Shown here: positions 34,630-44,573 of the stretch, piece by piece
How the letters are laid out: every line of letters starts with the position of its first letter
Numbering within the stretch: the first letter of the stretch is position 1
From: Qipengyuania proteolytica
Lineage (GTDB): Bacteria > Pseudomonadota > Alphaproteobacteria > Sphingomonadales > Sphingomonadaceae
Reading direction: 5' to 3'
Assembly: GCF_019711565.1 (NCBI RefSeq)
Contig: NZ_JAIGNN010000001.1
Coordinates: 1,762,535-1,826,534 of the forward strand
DNA length: 64,000 nucleotides
Made by a program: the position numbers and the translations under genes
The notes under the pieces: model-generated
What the model saw: only the letters and a program-made list of their open reading frames with translations
What the model was told of the DNA's origin: nothing
The model's database searches: none

Positions 34630-35996
34630 TGGCCAGCGAGAAACCCAAGCTGCTGATCGTCGAAGATGACGAGGGGCTGCAGGCACAGCTCAAATGGGCC
34701 TACGAGGACTTCGACGTGGTCATCGCCGGCACGCGCGAGGCTGCACTTGCTGCCTTGCGCGCGGAGGAGCCGACCGTGGTGACGCTCGATCTCGGACTGC
34801 CGCCCGATCCCGATGGGACGACGGAAGGTTTTGCCGTGCTCGACGCGATCATGGCGATGAAGCCCGATACCAAGGTCATCGTGGCATCGGGGCATGGCGC
34901 GCGTGAGAGCGCGCTACAGGCGATCGAACGCGGCGCCTACGACTTCTACCAGAAGCCCGTCGATATCGATACGCTGGGGCTGATCGTCGAGCGCGCCCTG
35001 AGTCTACACCGGATCGAGGAAGAGAACCGCCGTCTCGCCGAAAAGGTGGGCGAGGACAAGACGGTGCTTGGATCGATGGTGACGGCCGCGCCGGAGATGG
35101 CGAAAGTCGCGCGCACGATCGAACGGGTCGCCCCGACCAATGTCTCGGTCATGCTCCTGGGCGCCAGCGGGACGGGTAAGGAACTGCTGGCCAAGGGCCT
35201 GCACGAGGCGAGCGACCGCCGGAAGGGCGCTTTCATCGCGATCAACTGTGCGGCGATCCCCGAAAACCTGCTCGAAAGCGAACTTTTCGGTCACGAGAAG
35301 GGCGCGTTCACCGGCGCGGTGAAGACCAATGAGGGCAAGATCGAGCTCGCCGATGGCGGGACGCTGTTCCTCGACGAGGTCGGCGATATCCCGCTGCCCC
35401 TGCAGGTGAAATTGCTTCGCTTCCTGCAGGAGCGGACCATCGAGCGGATCGGTGGCCGCAAGCCGATTGCCGTCGACACGCGGATTGTCTGTGCAACCCA
35501 TCAGGATCTCGAGGCGATGATCGGCGAGGGGACTTTCCGCGAGGATCTGTTCTATCGCCTCGCCGAAATCGTGGTGAAGGTGCCCACGCTCGCAGAACGT
35601 CCCGGCGATGCGGTGCTGCTAGCAAAGACGTTCCTCGGGAAATTCGCGCAGGAAATGAATCCGCAGGTGAAAGGCTTTGCACCCGATGCCCTTGCCGCTA
35701 TCGACGGATGGGGCTGGCCGGGCAATGTGCGCGAACTTGAAAACCGCGTGAAGCGCGCTGTCATCATGGCCGACGGCAAGCTTATCACGGCGGACGACCT
35801 CGATCTTGCATCGGGCGACGATGACGGATCGGATCTCGCGCTCAATCTCAAGACGGCGCGCGAGCAGGCGGACCGGCGCATGATCCGGCAGGCGCTTGCG
35901 CGCAGCGAGGGCAACATCTCCAACACGGCCAAGCTGCTCGGCATCAGCCGCCCGACGCTTTACGACCTCCTCAAGCAGTATGACCTCCACGCGTGA
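34626..35996 (+). CDS. prsR: PrsR-type sigma54-dependent response regulator
   Basis: A 456-residue NtrC-class activator. The receiver domain has phospho-acceptor Asp55 (VVTLDLGLPPD). The AAA+ domain has Walker A GASGTGKE (179-186) and the sigma54-contacting GAFTGA loop. A Fis-type helix-turn-helix ends the protein (ISNTAKLLGISRPTLYDLL). The family activates exopolysaccharide and PEP-CTERM genes. A second ATG lies one codon in. The 3' end overlaps the TPR gene by 17 bases. Confidence 0.9.
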   Translation: MMASEKPKLLIVEDDEGLQAQLKWAYEDFDVVIAGTREAALAALRAEEPTVVTLDLGLPPDPDGTTEGFAVLDAIMAMKPDTKVIVASGHGARESALQAIERGAYDFYQKPVDIDTLGLIVERALSLHRIEEENRRLAEKVGEDKTVLGSMVTAAPEMAKVARTIERVAPTNVSVMLLGASGTGKELLAKGLHEASDRRKGAFIAINCAAIPENLLESELFGHEKGAFTGAVKTNEGKIELADGGTLFLDEVGDIPLPLQVKLLRFLQERTIERIGGRKPIAVDTRIVCATHQDLEAMIGEGTFREDLFYRLAEIVVKVPTLAERPGDAVLLAKTFLGKFAQEMNPQVKGFAPDALAAIDGWGWPGNVRELENRVKRAVIMADGKLITADDLDLASGDDDGSDLALNLKTAREQADRRMIRQALARSEGNISNTAKLLGISRPTLYDLLKQYDLHA

Positions 35997-37740
35997 TCGC
36001 CTCCTTGGCGGTCTGATCGCAGCGCTGGCGTTGGTCTCGCTGGCCGGCTGCGATCGCGATGGCGCGCAGCAGACACCGGTCGAGCGGGCGCGGGCCGCGA
36101 TTGCGTCGGGCGATCCGGAAGATGCGCGGATCATTCTCGAGCGCGCCCTGAGCGAGGGCGTCTCCGAGGCGGACGTCGCCGCATACCTTGGCGAAGCCGC
36201 TCTGGCGGTCGGAAATCTCGATGAAGCCGCACGCTGGCTTACCGGCGAGCGGTTCTCCGACGAGACCAGGGCGCTCGGTTTCCGCATGCTCGGTCGGTTG
36301 CGCATTGCGCAGGGTGACCTTCCTGCCGCGGGGCAGGCCTACGACAAGTCCTACGCCGCCGATCCCGACAACGCGGAGTTATGGGTCGATATCGGGAGGC
36401 TTCGTTATAGCGGCGGCGAGCAGATCCAGGCACTCGAAGCGGCGGAAAGGGCTGTCCAGCTCGATCCCGGCAGCGCCTCGGCGCTGCGCTTTCGCGGCCA
36501 GCTGGCCCGCGATGCCGAGGGGATGGTCCCTGGTGCTGGCTGGTTCGCAAGGGCGCTGGAAGCGAACCCCGCCGATCTCGACCTGCGGGTCGAATACGCT
36601 GCAACCCTAGGGGATGCAGGGCAGGCGCGAGAGGCGCTTGTAGTGTTGCGAGAGGGGGATGGCTGGGCGGCTACCACGCCTAAAGGGCTTTACGTCCAGG
36701 CTGTGATCGCGGCCCGGGGCGGGAATTTCCTGCTCGCCCGTGAGCTTCTCCAGCGCTCCGGTCTCGACAAGGCGGGCATGCCGTCGGCCATGATGCTATC
36801 CGGCATCATCGATCTCGAATCCGAGAATTTCGCCAGCGCGGCGCAGATGCTCGATCGGCTCTATCGGCAGCAGCCCGATAATGGGCGCGTGGTCGACCTT
36901 TTCGCCCGGGCGTTGATGATGAGCGGCAGCGAGCGTGAACTCGTCCATCGCTTCGCCGGTCGCGCGGCCAGCCCGGCCGGATCGACATATTTGCGGGTCT
37001 TGGTCGGGCGTGCGCTCGAGGCGCTCGGCGATCGCAAGGCTGCAGGCTATTTTCTCGATCTTGCCGCGCTTGGTGAGAATGGCCTCGCCGTCCTCCCTTC
37101 TGACGCGCCGGAAGGGGCGACAGACGGGGAGAGCGCCACAGGACCGGAAATGCGCGATTTCGTCCGCTCTGCACTGACGCAGCGGCGTGCCGGCGCGGCA
37201 GTGCTCAGCGCCCGCGATTTCGTCCGGCGCTATCCCGGCTCGGCGGACGCCTATGGCATGCTCGGGGACGCGGAGATTGCGCTGGGCAACAAGAGCGCGG
37301 CGCTGCAGGCCTATCTTCAGGCGGCCAAGGTTCGCAGGCCGTGGGCGCTTACCGTGCGGCTCGCAGGCAGCCAGCCCGACCCGGCGGCAGTCCGCAAGCT
37401 GATCGAGCAATACGTGCGCGACAACCCGGCGAATGGCGAAGCGGCTGCGATCCTGGCCGATGCCTATGCCTCGCAAGGGGAGTGGGAGCGGGCGGCCCTG
37501 TTGCTGGATCATGCGATGGCGCTGGGACAGGCGAGGGTGCCGTGGGTCGTTGCTGCTAGGGGAGTGGCGGCAGCCCAGCTGGATGACCCGTCGGCGGCAC
37601 TCGCTTACGCGCTGGCCGCGCATGAGTTGCAACCCCTCAATCCGCCGGTCATCGGCACGCTGGTGGCCGTGCTGCCGGCACGGGAACAAGCCGCCCGGTC
37701 CGAACTACTCCAGAAGCTGGCTTCATTGATGAGGCGCTAG
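35980..37740 (+). CDS. TPR-repeat lipoprotein (PrsT-like)
   Basis: A 586-residue lipoprotein with lipobox LAGC (Cys at about 24) and tetratricopeptide repeats across the whole length, e.g. AELWVDIGRLRYSGGEQIQA and GEAAAILADAYASQGEWERA. It overlaps prsR by 17 bases. Position and architecture suggest the PrsT family of PEP-CTERM TPR lipoproteins, although those are commonly near 900 residues, so this would be a short relative. TPR lipoproteins of this kind may scaffold polysaccharide export. Confidence 0.75.
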   Translation: MTSTRDRLLGGLIAALALVSLAGCDRDGAQQTPVERARAAIASGDPEDARIILERALSEGVSEADVAAYLGEAALAVGNLDEAARWLTGERFSDETRALGFRMLGRLRIAQGDLPAAGQAYDKSYAADPDNAELWVDIGRLRYSGGEQIQALEAAERAVQLDPGSASALRFRGQLARDAEGMVPGAGWFARALEANPADLDLRVEYAATLGDAGQAREALVVLREGDGWAATTPKGLYVQAVIAARGGNFLLARELLQRSGLDKAGMPSAMMLSGIIDLESENFASAAQMLDRLYRQQPDNGRVVDLFARALMMSGSERELVHRFAGRAASPAGSTYLRVLVGRALEALGDRKAAGYFLDLAALGENGLAVLPSDAPEGATDGESATGPEMRDFVRSALTQRRAGAAVLSARDFVRRYPGSADAYGMLGDAEIALGNKSAALQAYLQAAKVRRPWALTVRLAGSQPDPAAVRKLIEQYVRDNPANGEAAAILADAYASQGEWERAALLLDHAMALGQARVPWVVAARGVAAAQLDDPSAALAYALAAHELQPLNPPVIGTLVAVLPAREQAARSELLQKLASLMRR

Positions 37741-37776
37741 CGTCTCGACAAAGACGAGGGCGGCGGGCAGGGGCGC

Positions 37777-38757
37777 ATGATGGCGCTCCGCTCCGTTCTT
37801 GCCGATCCGATGCTCCGCATGCTCGCAGGCGCAATCTTGCTGGCTATCCTCTTGCCGGTCGGAGAGGCGGGCCGACCCGCGGCGAACGCGCTCGCCAACG
37901 CAGCCGTTTTCGTCCTCTTCCTCCTCAATGGCATGCGCATCGCCCGCAGCGAAATTGCGGCAGGTCTGCGCAACCTGCGATTCCTGGCGCCACTTGTCCT
38001 GTGGGTGTTCGGGGCGATGGCATTGGCTGGCCTCGGCCTGTCGATGCTTGGGCAGGGTTTCCTGCCTCCGCTGGTAGCGGTGGGGTTCCTTTATCTAGGC
38101 GCGTTGCCATCGACGGTGCAGTCGGCGACGTCATACACCTCGCTTGCCCACGGGAACGTTGCCCTGTCGGTCATCGGTGCGGCGATCCTCAACATCCTCG
38201 GTGTGTTCCTGACCGTTCCGGTATTCCTCACGCTCGGTGGCACTGGCGAAGGTGCGGTCGGGTTCGAGACAGCGCAGCGGATTGCGTTCATCCTGATCCT
38301 GCCGTTCGCCATCGGCCAGCTTGTGCAGGATCGCACGACCGCCTTCATCGCCGCCCACAAGCCAAAGATCGCATGGGTGGACCGCTTCGTTATCGCCCTC
38401 GCAATCTACGTCGCTTTCTCTGCAGCCGTGGAAGAAGGTATCTTCGTCCGTGTGGACTTGCCCGCATGGGCCGCATTGAGCGTCCTGATCGCGGCTTTTT
38501 TGCTCTTCGGAAATCTGGGCGCCTGGCTATGCGGAGGGGCGCTGGGTCTACCGCACCGTGACCGGATCGCGTTCTTGTTCGCCGGCGCCCAAAAGAGTGC
38601 TGCCGTCGGCGTTCCTCTCGCGACCATCCTGTTCGCCCCGGAAGCGGCCGGCTTTATCGTGGTCCCGTTGCTGCTCTATCACCTGTTCCAGCTGGTGGTC
38701 GCGGCCCCGATCGCTAGCCGCCTAGCTCTTCGATCTCACCCGGATGGCGGCGATTGA
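37777..38757 (+). CDS. Bile acid:sodium symporter family transporter (SBF-like)
   Basis: A 326-residue inner-membrane protein with about ten transmembrane segments. The conserved core LYLGALPSTVQSATSYTSLA and the helix RIAFLFAGAQKSAAVGVPLA identify the YfeH/SBF-like group. The substrate is unknown. Another ATG lies one codon in. Its last 44 bases overlap the end of the opposite-strand DUF475 gene. Confidence 0.87.
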   Translation: MMALRSVLADPMLRMLAGAILLAILLPVGEAGRPAANALANAAVFVLFLLNGMRIARSEIAAGLRNLRFLAPLVLWVFGAMALAGLGLSMLGQGFLPPLVAVGFLYLGALPSTVQSATSYTSLAHGNVALSVIGAAILNILGVFLTVPVFLTLGGTGEGAVGFETAQRIAFILILPFAIGQLVQDRTTAFIAAHKPKIAWVDRFVIALAIYVAFSAAVEEGIFVRVDLPAWAALSVLIAAFLLFGNLGAWLCGGALGLPHRDRIAFLFAGAQKSAAVGVPLATILFAPEAAGFIVVPLLLYHLFQLVVAAPIASRLALRSHPDGGD

Positions 38758-39781
38758 AACGGACCGACCACCAGAAGCTGAGCCCGATCAGGATCGCGCC
38801 GATCAGCCCGGTGACGGTTTCCGGGATGTGGAACCTGGCCGACAGCAGCATGATGGCCCCAAGGACGATGATCGCCCAGAACGCCCCGTGCTCGAGGAAG
38901 CGGTAGGCGGCGAGCGTGCCCTTGCGCACGAGGTGGATGGTCATCGAGCGCACGAACATCGCGCCGATCGAGAGGCCGAGTGCGATCACGATCATGTTGT
39001 TCGACAGTGCGAAGGCGCCGATCACGCCATCAAAACTGAAGCTAGCATCGAGCACGTTCAGGTACAAGAACCCGCCAAGGCCACTGCGCACGACCGCGCC
39101 CTGCAACTTGTGCGCCTCTTCCTTCATCTCGAGGATCGTGTTGATCCCCTCGACTGCGATAAAGGTGACGAGGCCGAGGATGCCGGCGACGAGGAAGGTC
39201 AGCGCTTCGTCCGGTTCGAGCATGAGGGAAATGCCCCACATCGCCAGCAGCAACAGCGCGATCTCGGCAGCGGGAAGGGCGGCGAATTTGGCCAGGTTGC
39301 GCTCGACCACACCGATCCAGTGCACATCCTTGTCGAGGTCGAAAAAGAACTTCAGGCCGACCATCGCGAGGAAAGCCCCGCCGAAGCCCGCGATGCCGAC
39401 ATGGGCGGAGGACACGATGCGCTCGTATTCGTCTGGACGATTGAGCGACAGATTGATTGTTTCGATCGGTCCCAGCCCTGCCGCAATAGCGACGATGGCC
39501 AGTGGGAACACGACGCGCATACCGAAAACCGCGAAGGCGATACCCCAGGTCAGGAAGCGGCGCTGCCAGACCTCGTCCATCTCTTTGAGTACCGAAGCGT
39601 TGACCACGGCATTGTCGAAGCTGAGTGAAATCTCGAGCACAGACAGCACCACCACGATCCACAAGAGGGACAGCGTGCCTGTAACGGAGCCCGTGCTCGA
39701 CCAGCCATACCAGGTGGCGAGGCCAAGGCAGAACAGCGTGAAGACGAGCGAAAAGCCGTAGAATCGCCAAAGTGTAGCCAT
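38714..39781 (-). CDS. DUF475/TerC-family membrane protein
   Basis: A 355-residue protein with about nine membrane segments. SVLEISLSFDNAVVNASVLKEM and LDASFSFDGVIGAFALSNN carry the acidic SFDNA/SFDG motifs shared with TerC-type proteins, thought to handle metal ions such as manganese. Convergent overlap of 44 bases with the SBF-like gene. PanB lies upstream on the same strand. Confidence 0.85.
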   Translation of the reverse strand: MATLWRFYGFSLVFTLFCLGLATWYGWSSTGSVTGTLSLLWIVVVLSVLEISLSFDNAVVNASVLKEMDEVWQRRFLTWGIAFAVFGMRVVFPLAIVAIAAGLGPIETINLSLNRPDEYERIVSSAHVGIAGFGGAFLAMVGLKFFFDLDKDVHWIGVVERNLAKFAALPAAEIALLLLAMWGISLMLEPDEALTFLVAGILGLVTFIAVEGINTILEMKEEAHKLQGAVVRSGLGGFLYLNVLDASFSFDGVIGAFALSNNMIVIALGLSIGAMFVRSMTIHLVRKGTLAAYRFLEHGAFWAIIVLGAIMLLSARFHIPETVTGLIGAILIGLSFWWSVRFNRRHPGEIEELGG

Positions 39782-39799
39782 GTGGGTTGTGTCTCTAGT

Positions 39800-40672
39800 T
39801 CAGCTCTTGGGCTGGTAGGTCTGATCCGGACCGGGAAAGCTGCGGTCGCGCACTTCCTCGGCATATTGAGCGACGGTCTTCTCGATCACGTCGGCGATCG
39901 ATTCGTATTTCTTCACGAAACGCGGCACTCGCTCGAACATGCCGAGCATGTCTTCGGTCACTAGCACCTGCCCATCGCAGTGCGCGGAGGCGCCGATGCC
40001 GATCGTCGGACAGGAAACCGCCTTGGTCGCTTCGATCGCGATGGGTTCGACGACGCCTTCGATCACGATGGCAAATGCACCGGCATCGTCGAGCGCCTTC
40101 GCGTCACTCACGATCTTCTCTGCTTCGGCATCGCTGCGTCCGCGGGCCATGTAGCCGCCGAGAACATTGACTGCCTGGGGGGTGAGGCCAACATGGCCCA
40201 TGACCGGTATCCCGCGCTGGTTGAGGAAGGCGACAGTCTCGGCCATCTGTGCGCCGCCTTCGAGTTTCACCGCCGCCGCGCCCGATTGCTTGAGCAGGTA
40301 GGCCGCGCTTTCGAACGCCTGCTCCTTGGACGCTTCATAGGAACCGAAGGGCATGTCGACGACGACCACAGCATGATAGCTCCCACGCACGACCGCGGCC
40401 GCATGGTTCGCCATCATGTCCAGCGTCACCGGAATGGTGGAAGGCAGCCCGTAAATCACCTGCCCGAGCGAATCCCCGACCAGCAACAGGTCGCAATGCG
40501 CGTCGAGCAGCTGGGCCTGCCGCGCAGTGTAGGCGGTCAGCATGACCAGGGGTTCGTCGACCTTGCCGTCCTGCTTGTGCGCGCGGATCTTGGGCACGGT
40601 GAGGCGCTTCATCGGCTGCGGCGTCGGATTGGCGCGACTGGTCGATGTGTCGAGCTGGAAGGTCGTGGACAT
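39800..40672 (-). CDS. panB: 3-methyl-2-oxobutanoate hydroxymethyltransferase
   Basis: A 290-residue TIM-barrel enzyme making ketopantoate for pantothenate/CoA synthesis. [64 protein letters not shown] and the metal/catalytic [26 protein letters not shown] segment are in order. The N terminus is about 20 residues longer than usual, and MKRLTVPKI (residue 21) is a possible alternative start. Confidence 0.94.
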   Translation of the reverse strand: MSTTFQLDTSTSRANPTPQPMKRLTVPKIRAHKQDGKVDEPLVMLTAYTARQAQLLDAHCDLLLVGDSLGQVIYGLPSTIPVTLDMMANHAAAVVRGSYHAVVVVDMPFGSYEASKEQAFESAAYLLKQSGAAAVKLEGGAQMAETVAFLNQRGIPVMGHVGLTPQAVNVLGGYMARGRSDAEAEKIVSDAKALDDAGAFAIVIEGVVEPIAIEATKAVSCPTIGIGASAHCDGQVLVTEDMLGMFERVPRFVKKYESIADVIEKTVAQYAEEVRDRSFPGPDQTYQPKS

Positions 40673-40802
40673 GCTGCTGCCCTAGCAAGCCGTGAAAGGA
40701 AGGCAAAGCGGAGGTTGGCTTCGCAGGCGATTGCGTGTTTAAGGGCGCTCCATGAGTGACGCGCGGCGGAGAGGCTGCGCCTCAGGGAGGAAAACGACAA
40801 AC

Positions 40803-42233
40803 ATGGTCGCAACCACGACTACGACCGGCGAAGGCTGGTCTTCGCGTACGGCATTCATTCTTGCAGCGGTGGGGGCCGCGGTCGGCCTCGGCAATATCTG
40901 GCGCTTCCCGACGCTGGCCGGCGAGAGCGGGGGCGGGGCCTTCGTGATCTTCTACATCGCCTGCGTATTCCTGCTCGGCCTGCCGCTGGTCCTGTCGGAA
41001 ATCTTCATCGGCAAGGTCGGCCAGACCGATGCGGTCGGTTCGATCCGCAAGGTCGCGGCGCAGTCGAATGCCTCGCCGAGCTGGTCGATCTTCGGCGGTG
41101 TAGGTGCGCTTGCCGCCTTCCTGATCGTCTCTTTCTATTCGGTGGTCGCGGGCTGGGTGCTTTATTACGCGGGTGTCATGGGCTGGGACCTGTTGCAGTC
41201 GATCATGGCCGGCGAACCGTTCCGTGGCGCTCTTGCCGGAGAGAACCGGGAGCAGATCCAGCAACGGCTAGGGGACATGTTCGCCAGCCCCGGGCTGCTG
41301 CTGGCGATGCATTTCGCCTTCATGGGCATGACGCTCTACATCGTCGCGCGCGGCGTCAGTTCGGGTATCGAAAAGGCCGCCACCTATCTGATGCCGATGT
41401 TTTTCGTGCTGCTGGTCGGCCTCGTCCTGTATGGCGCGATCGAAGGCGATATCGGCGATGCCGTCGCCTTCCTGTTCACGCCCGACTGGTCGAAGCTGAC
41501 GCCGCAGGTGATGAATTCTGCGCTCGGACAGGCGTTGTTCTCGCTGTCACTGGGTGTCGCGGGCCTCATCACCTATGGCTCCTACATCAAGGAGAATAGC
41601 GGGCTGGGGGCGACTTCCGCGATGATCGCCATCGCCGACACCGGCGTTGCGCTGCTGGCTGGTCTGATGATCTTCCCGATCGTCTTCGCAGTCGGGCTCG
41701 ACCCGGCTGCCGGGCCGACGCTGGTCTTCCAGACGCTGCCCTTCGCGTTCCAGACAATGCCCGGAGGCGCATTGTTCGGCTTCCTGTTCTTCGTCCTCAT
41801 TCTCGTCGCCGCGGTCACGAGCTCGATCTCGCTGCTCGAGGTGCCGACCGCATGGGGTATTGGCGAGCGGGGGTGGAGCCGCCACAAGTCGGCGCTGATC
41901 TTCGGCGGCGGCGCGTTCGTGGTCGGGATTGCCTGCCTGCTAGGCTACAATGTCTGGGCCGACGTGCGCCTGCTCGGCTTCTGGCCGCTGTTCGAGAACA
42001 CCGACATTCTGGACACTGTCGATGGCTTTACAGGAAAGGTGATGCTGCCGCTCGGCGCACTGTTTACCTCGATTTTCATCGGCTGGAAGGCGGATGTCAC
42101 CCTGCTGCGAACGACGACCGGGCTTTCGCCGCTCGCGTTCGGCGTGTGGCGCTTCCTCATCGCATGGCTTTGCCCGCTTGCGGTGACGATTATCCTCGTC
42201 ACCGGCCTTTTCCCCGGCATTCTGGGAGAGTGA
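40803..42233 (+). CDS. Neurotransmitter:sodium symporter (NSS/SNF) family transporter
   Basis: A 476-residue inner-membrane symporter with about 11-12 membrane segments. The family hallmark AAVGAAVGLGNIWRFP in helix 1 forms part of the sodium and substrate sites, and SLSLGVAGLITYGSYIKE marks helix 6. It would import an amino acid or related amine. The ATG at 40803 follows AGGGAGG. An upstream in-frame ATG gives a non-family extension. Confidence 0.92.
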   Translation: MVATTTTTGEGWSSRTAFILAAVGAAVGLGNIWRFPTLAGESGGGAFVIFYIACVFLLGLPLVLSEIFIGKVGQTDAVGSIRKVAAQSNASPSWSIFGGVGALAAFLIVSFYSVVAGWVLYYAGVMGWDLLQSIMAGEPFRGALAGENREQIQQRLGDMFASPGLLLAMHFAFMGMTLYIVARGVSSGIEKAATYLMPMFFVLLVGLVLYGAIEGDIGDAVAFLFTPDWSKLTPQVMNSALGQALFSLSLGVAGLITYGSYIKENSGLGATSAMIAIADTGVALLAGLMIFPIVFAVGLDPAAGPTLVFQTLPFAFQTMPGGALFGFLFFVLILVAAVTSSISLLEVPTAWGIGERGWSRHKSALIFGGGAFVVGIACLLGYNVWADVRLLGFWPLFENTDILDTVDGFTGKVMLPLGALFTSIFIGWKADVTLLRTTTGLSPLAFGVWRFLIAWLCPLAVTIILVTGLFPGILGE

Positions 42234-42337
42234 AGCAAATTCTCTTGGCGAGCCGAAATTGCCCGCGTATCTAGCGGGTTCCGGCTGGCGGAGCGGGGAA
42301 TGGCCCGTGGCGGGCCTGGGGAGCATGTCCTTCCTCG

Positions 42338-43915
42338 ATGATCTTCGACAGAGTGAAGCCGCTCGATGCCATCCTGGCAGCAGCGGAGAAAAAAGCCCTG
42401 CACCGTACGCTCGGTGCGTTCCAACTGATGCTGTTCGGCATCGGCTGCATAATCGGGACCGGAATATTCGTCCTGACCGCTGCCGGCGCCCAGAAGGCCG
42501 GACCGGGCCTGATGCTGGCCTTCGTCATCGCAGGGGCGGTCTGTATCGTCGCCGCGCTCTGCTATGCCGAGATCGCGGCGATGATCCCCGTATCCGGCTC
42601 CGCTTATACATACAGTTACGCGACCATGGGCGAACTGCTCGCCTGGACCGTGGGCTGGGCCCTCGTGCTCGAATACGCGATCGCGGCGTCGGCCGTATCG
42701 GTCGGCTGGTCGGGATATTTTTCGGGCACGATTTTGAATGAATTCTTCGGGATCTATCTGCCGCAATGGCTATCGGCCGGGCCTTTGGCGCTGGGTGGCG
42801 AGCCGGGCGGGCTGATCAATCTGCCGGCCCTCGTAATCGCTCTTCTGGTCACGGGTCTGCTGATGATCGGGACGAGCGAGAGCGCCAAAGTCAATGCGAT
42901 CCTCGTCGCCATCAAGGTGACGGCGCTGACCGCTTTCATCGGCCTGACGCTGACGAGTGCCTATTTCGATCCCGACCGGTTCAATCCGTTTCTCCCCGCA
43001 GGTGTCTTCGGGGGCTTCGGGACGGGCGTCGGCGCGGTCGGCGCAGCGGCGACGATCTTCTTCGCCTATGTCGGTTTCGATGCGGTTTCGACTGCAGCCG
43101 AGGAGACCAAGAATCCGCAGCGTAACGTGCCGATCGGTCTGGTTGGGTCACTGGTTTTCTGTACGGTGTTCTACATCCTGGTGGCGGCCGGTGCGATCGG
43201 TACGATCGGCGGCCAGCCGATCATGGGGCCTAACGGCATCCCATTTCCGGCAGGATCGGAGGAACTGGCGCGGCAGTGTGCCTTGCCTGCCTATGCGGAC
43301 GCGCTGGTCTGTTCGAATGAGGCCTTGGCGCATGTTCTTCGCCAGATCGGGTTTTCCGGGATCGGCAACATGCTGGGTATCGCAGCCTTCCTCGCACTTC
43401 CCTCTGTGATCCTCGTGCTCCTGTTCGCGCAGACGCGCATCTTCTTCGTGATGAGCCGCGATGGCCTGCTGCCCGAGGTGCTTTCGAAAGTGCATCCGAA
43501 ATGGAAGACGCCGCACGTCGTGACCGCGATCACCGGCGTGGTCGTTGCATTCGGCGCAGCGTTTCTTCCGGTGGGCCAGCTGGCGGACATCGCGAATGCG
43601 GGGACGCTCTACGCTTTCCTCATGGTGGCCGTGGCGGTCATGTTGCTGCGGCGCCGCGATCCCGATCGGAAACGCGATTTCCGGACGCCGATGCTGTGGT
43701 TGGTCGGCCCGGCAACGATCTTGGGCTGCGCGTTCCTGTTCTTCAACTTGCCGCTCGATGCGATGCTCGTCCTCCCGATCTGGTCGATGATCGGTCTGGT
43801 GATCTACTTCGGCTACGGCAGGAGCCGCAGCCATCTGGGTAGGGGCGTGGTCGAGGTGGTCGACGAGGTCGCCGGGGAAGAAACCCTGGTTCCTATTCAT
43901 CCCCCCAAGGATTGA
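42338..43915 (+). CDS. APC-family amino acid permease (cationic transporter-like)
   Basis: A 525-residue transporter with about 12 membrane segments. FGIGCIIGTGIFVLTAAGAQ (helix 1, unwound site), the SGSAYTYSYATMGELLAW segment and FFAYVGFDAVSTAAEETKNP fit the CAT/YfnA-like amino acid permeases. Two short loops hold cysteines (ARQCALPAYADALVC). The substrate is unresolved. A strong terminator hairpin follows at 43923. Confidence 0.9.
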   Translation: MIFDRVKPLDAILAAAEKKALHRTLGAFQLMLFGIGCIIGTGIFVLTAAGAQKAGPGLMLAFVIAGAVCIVAALCYAEIAAMIPVSGSAYTYSYATMGELLAWTVGWALVLEYAIAASAVSVGWSGYFSGTILNEFFGIYLPQWLSAGPLALGGEPGGLINLPALVIALLVTGLLMIGTSESAKVNAILVAIKVTALTAFIGLTLTSAYFDPDRFNPFLPAGVFGGFGTGVGAVGAAATIFFAYVGFDAVSTAAEETKNPQRNVPIGLVGSLVFCTVFYILVAAGAIGTIGGQPIMGPNGIPFPAGSEELARQCALPAYADALVCSNEALAHVLRQIGFSGIGNMLGIAAFLALPSVILVLLFAQTRIFFVMSRDGLLPEVLSKVHPKWKTPHVVTAITGVVVAFGAAFLPVGQLADIANAGTLYAFLMVAVAVMLLRRRDPDRKRDFRTPMLWLVGPATILGCAFLFFNLPLDAMLVLPIWSMIGLVIYFGYGRSRSHLGRGVVEVVDEVAGEETLVPIHPPKD

Positions 43916-43922
43916 AGCAAAG

Positions 43923-43948
43923 AGGGCCGCCTCTGCCGAGGCGGCCCT
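43923..43948. terminator. Bidirectional terminator between permease and stress-protein genes
   Basis: AGGGCCGCCTC (43923-43933) and GAGGCGGCCCT (43938-43948) form a perfect 11-bp stem with loop TGCC between convergent genes. Read on the minus strand, CTCTTTGCTT follows the stem, giving a modest U-rich tail. Confidence 0.75.
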
Positions 43949-43977
43949 TGCGACCGTGTTATAGTTGTTGGATCGGC

Positions 43978-44463
43978 CTAGAGGTCGACCGACTCCACAT
44001 GGCGTTCTTCGGCTTCGTCGTGAACGGTCATGCCCAGCGCCATCTTGGCCGTGTTCACCAAGCCAAGGTCGCCGCCCCAGATTTCGGCATCGTCGAGGTC
44101 CATGCGCAGGAACAGGATGTCGGGATCGTCCTTGCCGCCATCGTACCAGGCCGCGACGAAGTTGTTCCAGAACTGGTCGAAGCGCTCCTTGCTTGTTTCC
44201 ACGGCGAGCGTGCCGTCGAAGCGTGCGAACAGGTCGTGATCCTTACTGGCGTAGCTTGCCTTGACCTTGCCTAGCTTTGCAAAGCTGCTGTTCTTCTGGG
44301 TGAAGAACCAGATTGCGCTATTGGCATCCTTGTCGAGTTGCGCGGTCATCGGGACCGAAGTCTGCGACTGGCCATCAAGCTCGAGGAAGAGGAAGGACGA
44401 GTCGGCCATGGCCTTCCAGAATTTCTTCTTGAGGTCGTCTGCGTTGCCGGCGGAATTTTTCAT
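43978..44463 (-). CDS. Pyridoxamine 5'-phosphate oxidase-like general stress protein
   Basis: A 161-residue split-barrel protein of the general-stress-26 group (PNPOx-like), expected to bind a flavin. DLKKKFWKAMADSSFLFLEL, AIWFFTQKNS, VKASYASKDHDLFARFDGT and FVAAWYDGGKDDPDILFLRM match the family order. AAGGAG stands upstream of the ATG. Enzymatic activity is unproven. Confidence 0.87.
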   Translation of the reverse strand: MKNSAGNADDLKKKFWKAMADSSFLFLELDGQSQTSVPMTAQLDKDANSAIWFFTQKNSSFAKLGKVKASYASKDHDLFARFDGTLAVETSKERFDQFWNNFVAAWYDGGKDDPDILFLRMDLDDAEIWGGDLGLVNTAKMALGMTVHDEAEERHVESVDL

Positions 44464-44573
44464 GGGAGCTCCTTAAAGGTGTTTGGCTTGGTAACGCATG
44501 TCGGGCGCTCGGCGTTCCACGGGCGCGCCGAGACGGGGGCGGGAACGGACGAATTGCGAATCGGTCCGATATG

